64,000 bases of DNA, taken from contig NZ_BDAI01000016.1 in the NCBI RefSeq assembly GCF_002091755.1, positions 1 through 64,000 on the forward strand. The letters are read 5' to 3'. Below are positions 48,497 to 64,000 of the stretch, in pieces; the stretch's first letter is position 1; every line of letters starts with the position of its first letter. Made by a program: the position numbers and the translations under genes. Under the pieces are notes generated by a model. That model ran no database searches and was not told the origin of the DNA. It saw only the letters and a program-made list of their open reading frames with translations. This DNA comes from Pseudomonas nitroreducens NBRC 12694. GTDB lineage: Bacteria; Pseudomonadota; Gammaproteobacteria; Pseudomonadales; Pseudomonadaceae.

Positions 48497-49471
48497 ATGC
48501 CTACCTCCACTCTGTTCGATATAGCTTCACTGGTTGAAGCGCGCGGCGGCCTGCCGTTGCTGGTGCAGGCGCGCGGCGAGGGTATCGACCTGCTCGATGC
48601 CCTGGCCGAACTGCGCCCGCTGGTTGAAGAGCGCCTGCCGGTGTGCGCCGGCATTCTCTTCCGTGGCTTCCAGGTCGGTGCGGCGGAGCGCTTCCGCGAG
48701 TTCGCCGCCGGCTTCGGCCATCCGCTGCTCAACTACGAATTCGGTTCTACGCCGCGCAGCAACGTCACCAGCGGCGTGTACACCTCCACCGAATACCCGC
48801 CGCACCAGCACATCCCGCTGCACAACGAACAGGCCTACACCCGCGAGTGGCCGATGAAGATCTGGTTCTACTGCGTGCAGGCCGCACAGAGCGGCGGCGA
48901 GACTCCCATCGCCGACAGCCGCGAGATCTACCGCCAGGTAGACGAAGGCATCCGCCGACGCTTCACCGAGCGCGGGCTGATGTACACCCGCAACTTCGGC
49001 AACGGCCTGGATGTGGCCTGGGAACAGGTGTTCAACAGCGACGATCCGGCCGTGGTCGAGGCCTACTGCAGGGCTCACAAGATCGGCTGGGAGTGGAAGG
49101 ACGACGGCGAGCTGCGCACTCGCCAGGTCTGCCAGGCAGTGGCGCAGCACCCGACCACCCGCGACTGGGTCTGGTTCAACCAGGCGCACCTGTTCCACGT
49201 CTCCAACCTGCCGCCGGAAGTGCGCGAGAGCCTGCTGGAAATCGTCGACGAGCAAGACCTGCCGCGCAACGTCTACTACGGCGACGGCAGCCCCATCGAA
49301 CCCTCGGTACTCGACGAAGTCCGCGGCGTGCTGGAGGAGGCCAAGGTGAGCTTCCCCTGGACCAGCGGCGATGTGCTGATGCTCGACAACATGCTGGCGG
49401 CGCATGCGCGCTCGCCGTTCAGCGGGCCGCGCAAGGTAGTCGTTGCGATGGCCGAAGGTCACGGGGCCTGA
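48497..49471 (+). CDS. TauD/SyrP-family Fe(II)/2-oxoglutarate dioxygenase, predicted aspartate beta-hydroxylase
   Basis: 324 residues. The iron triad is His109 and Glu111 (LHNEQAYT) and His303 (MLAAHARSPF); Arg312 (GPRKVV) would hold 2-oxoglutarate. SyrP and OrbG proteins hydroxylate aspartate at the beta carbon while it is bound to an NRPS carrier domain. The second adenylation domain of the NRPS downstream has an Asp-type code and is followed by an epimerase. D-beta-hydroxyaspartate, a bidentate Fe(III) ligand, is therefore the expected product. The Glu in place of Asp in the HxD/E motif is normal for this family. Confidence 0.9.
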   Translation: MPTSTLFDIASLVEARGGLPLLVQARGEGIDLLDALAELRPLVEERLPVCAGILFRGFQVGAAERFREFAAGFGHPLLNYEFGSTPRSNVTSGVYTSTEYPPHQHIPLHNEQAYTREWPMKIWFYCVQAAQSGGETPIADSREIYRQVDEGIRRRFTERGLMYTRNFGNGLDVAWEQVFNSDDPAVVEAYCRAHKIGWEWKDDGELRTRQVCQAVAQHPTTRDWVWFNQAHLFHVSNLPPEVRESLLEIVDEQDLPRNVYYGDGSPIEPSVLDEVRGVLEEAKVSFPWTSGDVLMLDNMLAAHARSPFSGPRKVVVAMAEGHGA

Positions 49472-49498
49472 GCGGCTGCGCGTCGGCCATGCGTCGTT

Positions 49499-49558
49499 GG
49501 AAGACAGACAAAAAATGCTCATTCACTGCAGTGAACTGCGCTTTTTTGTCTGCCTTCC
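49499..49558. terminator. Long hairpin between hydroxylase and NRPS genes
   Basis: GGAAG-CAGACAAAAAA on the left pairs with TTTTTTGTCTG-CTTCC on the right, with a perfect inner palindrome TTCACTGCAGTGAA. The A tract and T tract make it look like a bidirectional intrinsic terminator or attenuator. It lies 28 bases after the hydroxylase stop and 94 bases before the NRPS ATG, so the NRPS may need a second promoter or readthrough. Confidence 0.7.
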
Positions 49559-49651
49559 GCCTCGCCTGGCTCTAGCTCGCGCGCTCAGGTTCATTCCCGA
49601 AAATTTTTTCCCGGCGAATACCCACCATTCGCCGCCAGAACAGGTGATGTC

Positions 49652-62430
<12,779 letters not shown>

Positions 62431-62431
<1 letters not shown>

Positions 62432-64000
62432 TGACCCACCCGATGGACGCTCAGCTGAAGCAGGTCGCGGAGCGCCTTGGCGCGCTCTCCGAGGACAAAC
62501 AGATCGTCTTCCTGCGCCAGCTTCGCGAGAAGGGCGTGAGCCTGTCGCGCCTGCCGATCCTCCGCGAGGGGCGCGAACACGCGCCACTGTCGGCGGCCCA
62601 GGCGCGCCTGTGGTTCCTCTGGCAGATGGAGCCGCACAGCGCCGCCTACAACATCCCGGCCGCCGTACGCCTGCGCGGCACGCTGGACGAAGGCGCGCTG
62701 GAGCGTGCCTTCACCGCGCTGATCGCGCGCCATGAAAGCCTGCGCACCGTGTTCCGCACGGCACAGCCTGGGCACCATGCCTCGGCGGATAACGCTGGCG
62801 CGTTATGCGCCCTACGGGAGCCGGATGACGAGGTTCTGCGCTCGGCAGAGGACCGCTCTGGTAGGGCGAATGACGCGCAGCGTCATCCGCCGCAAGGTGG
62901 GCCGGGTATGGCGGCAGATGGCGCGGTGATGCAGTGCATCCTGCCGCCTGGGTCGGCGCAGCTGGAGGCGAAGGATTTCGGTAGCGAAGCCGAGGCGCGG
63001 CAATGGCTTAACGATTGTGCGCAGCGTTCCTTCGACCTCGCCGCAGGCCCGCTGCTGCGCCTGCACCTGGCGCGACTGCCGGGTGAAGCGCTGCTGCTGG
63101 TGAACCTGCATCACATCATCGCCGACGGCTGGTCCATCGGGGTACTGATTGACGAGTTCGCGGTGCTGTACAGCGCCGAGGTGCAAGGCGCGAAAGCCGA
63201 CCTGGCCGAGCTGCCGATCCAGTACAGCGACATCGCCCGCTGGCAGCGCCTGTGGCTGGCGGCCGGCGAGGGCGAGCGGCAACTGGCGTACTGGAAGGAG
63301 CAGTTGGGCGACGAATCGCTGCTGCTGACCCTGCCGGGCGACCGGCCGCGTCCGCTGGTGCAGAGTTATCGCGGCGCCACTTTCGACTTCGAGCTGCCTC
63401 GCGAGCTGAGCGAAGCGCTGCGCGACCTGGCGCGAGGGCAGGGCGCCACGTTGTTCATGTTGATCCTCGCTGCGTACCAGCTGCTGCTGTCGCGCTACAG
63501 CGGCCAGCGCGAGCTGCGCGTCGGCGTGCCCATTGCCGGCCGTGGCCGTGCCGAGAGTGAGCGGCTGATCGGCTTCTTCGTCAACACCCAGGTGCTGACG
63601 GCACGCATCGATGGCGACGAATCCTTCAACGCCTTCCTGGCCCGCACCCGTGAAGCGGTGCTCGGCGCCCAGTCCAACCCGGACCTGCCCTTCGAGCAAC
63701 TGGTGGATGCGCTGCAGCCCGAGCGCAGCCTGAGCTACAACCCGCTGTTCCAGGTGGCCTGCAACCACCAGCCGAGCCGCCGCGATACCCTGCGCGAGCT
63801 GCCCGGCGGCCTGCAGCTGGAAAGCCTGGAGCTGGACAGCGGCATCGCCAAATTCGACCTGACCCTGAACACCGAGGAAAGCCGCGACGGCCAGGTGCGC
63901 GGGCAGTTCATGTACGCCACCGACCAGTTCGATGAGGCGACCCTCTCACGCCTCTGCGGGCATTTCCTCAACCTGCTGCGCGGTATCGTCGCCGATCCGC
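62431..64000 (+). CDS. Second siderophore NRPS, N-terminal condensation domain; 3' end outside window
   Basis: The ATG at 62431 overlaps the preceding stop codon by one base. The 523 visible residues begin with a short helical stretch (MDAQLKQVAERLGALSEDKQ, a docking-like segment) and continue with a condensation domain: APLSAAQARLWFLWQMEP, HHIIADGWSIGVLIDEF, GVPIAGRGRAESERLIGFFVN and LPFEQLVDALQPERS. Between LRTVFRTA and DGAVMQCILPP about 50 extra residues are encoded by a pair of REP elements; the frame stays open. By analogy with OrbJ it should add the next residue of the lipopeptide. Adenylation and later domains lie outside the window. Confidence 0.92.
62784..62891. repeat. Inverted REP pair (BIME) inside the NRPS condensation domain
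   Basis: REP 1 (62784-62815, minus) is GGCGGATAACGC, TGGC, GCGTTATGCGCC then CTAC. REP 2 (62861-62891, plus) is GTAG, GGCGAATGACGC, GCA, GCGTCATCCGCC. Both are full stems of the family found at 15306. Here the GTAG ends face each other 45 bases apart, the opposite arrangement to 15306-15376. The whole lies in frame within coding sequence. Confidence 0.9.

Overview
The window is a high-GC chromosomal segment from a gammaproteobacterium, almost certainly a Pseudomonas. The evidence is the gene families (polyamine-binding proteins with gamma-glutamylpolyamine enzymes, nmoR/nmoA-like pair, PvdS-type sigma factor, YadA-like adhesin), the strong GC bias at third codon positions, and REP elements of the Pseudomonas type (GTAG followed by a GC-rich hairpin). 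No rRNA, tRNA, CRISPR array, transposase or phage gene was seen.

Layout. 1-1949: 3' end of a trimeric autotransporter adhesin. 2170-8277: an AraC regulator, then a minus-strand polyamine catabolic set (PuuB-like oxidase, periplasmic binding protein, PuuA-like ligase, second binding protein). 8493-12800: a SnoaL/AraC fusion regulator, then a minus-strand amino-acid ABC transporter (binding protein, permease, ATPase) translationally coupled to a second PuuB-like oxidase. 12978-19535: IclR regulator, thiol-dioxygenase-like cupin, cobF, a REP pair, metE, AraC regulator, panB. 19608-35966: a five-gene minus-strand operon with a 3521-residue DUF4347/DUF11/VCBS-repeat adhesin, a TolC-like lipoprotein, two HlyD-like adaptors and a PqqD-like/M50-metalloprotease/HlyD fusion. 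36265-46642: MscS-type channel, SDR, ABM monooxygenase, repeats, MocR/AhpD pair, MFS, LysR/nitronate monooxygenase pair, EamA transporter and AraC regulator. 46646-64000: an iron-starvation siderophore locus with ECF sigma factor, MbtH, type II thioesterase, aspartate beta-hydroxylase-like dioxygenase, a 4259-residue NRPS and the start of a second NRPS.

Two regions stand out. The NRPS at 49652 has the domain order of pyoverdine PvdL (fatty acyl-AMP ligase, then three modules with one epimerase). Its adenylation specificity residues, read by eye, do not give the pyoverdine chromophore precursor Glu-Tyr-Dab. They fit an ornithine-type residue, then Asp (epimerised), then Ser. With the SyrP/OrbG-like hydroxylase and an OrbS/PvdS-like sigma factor, this predicts an acylated ornibactin/cupriachelin-type lipopeptide siderophore with a D-beta-hydroxyaspartate ligand. 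The second NRPS carries an inverted pair of REP elements in frame inside its condensation domain.

The adhesin operon has outer-membrane and adaptor components like a type I secretion system but no ABC ATPase, and the adhesin shows no RTX repeats at its C terminus. An intramembrane M50-type protease fused to an HlyD-like domain occupies the place where the ATPase would be expected. This is the best candidate here for an undescribed export system.
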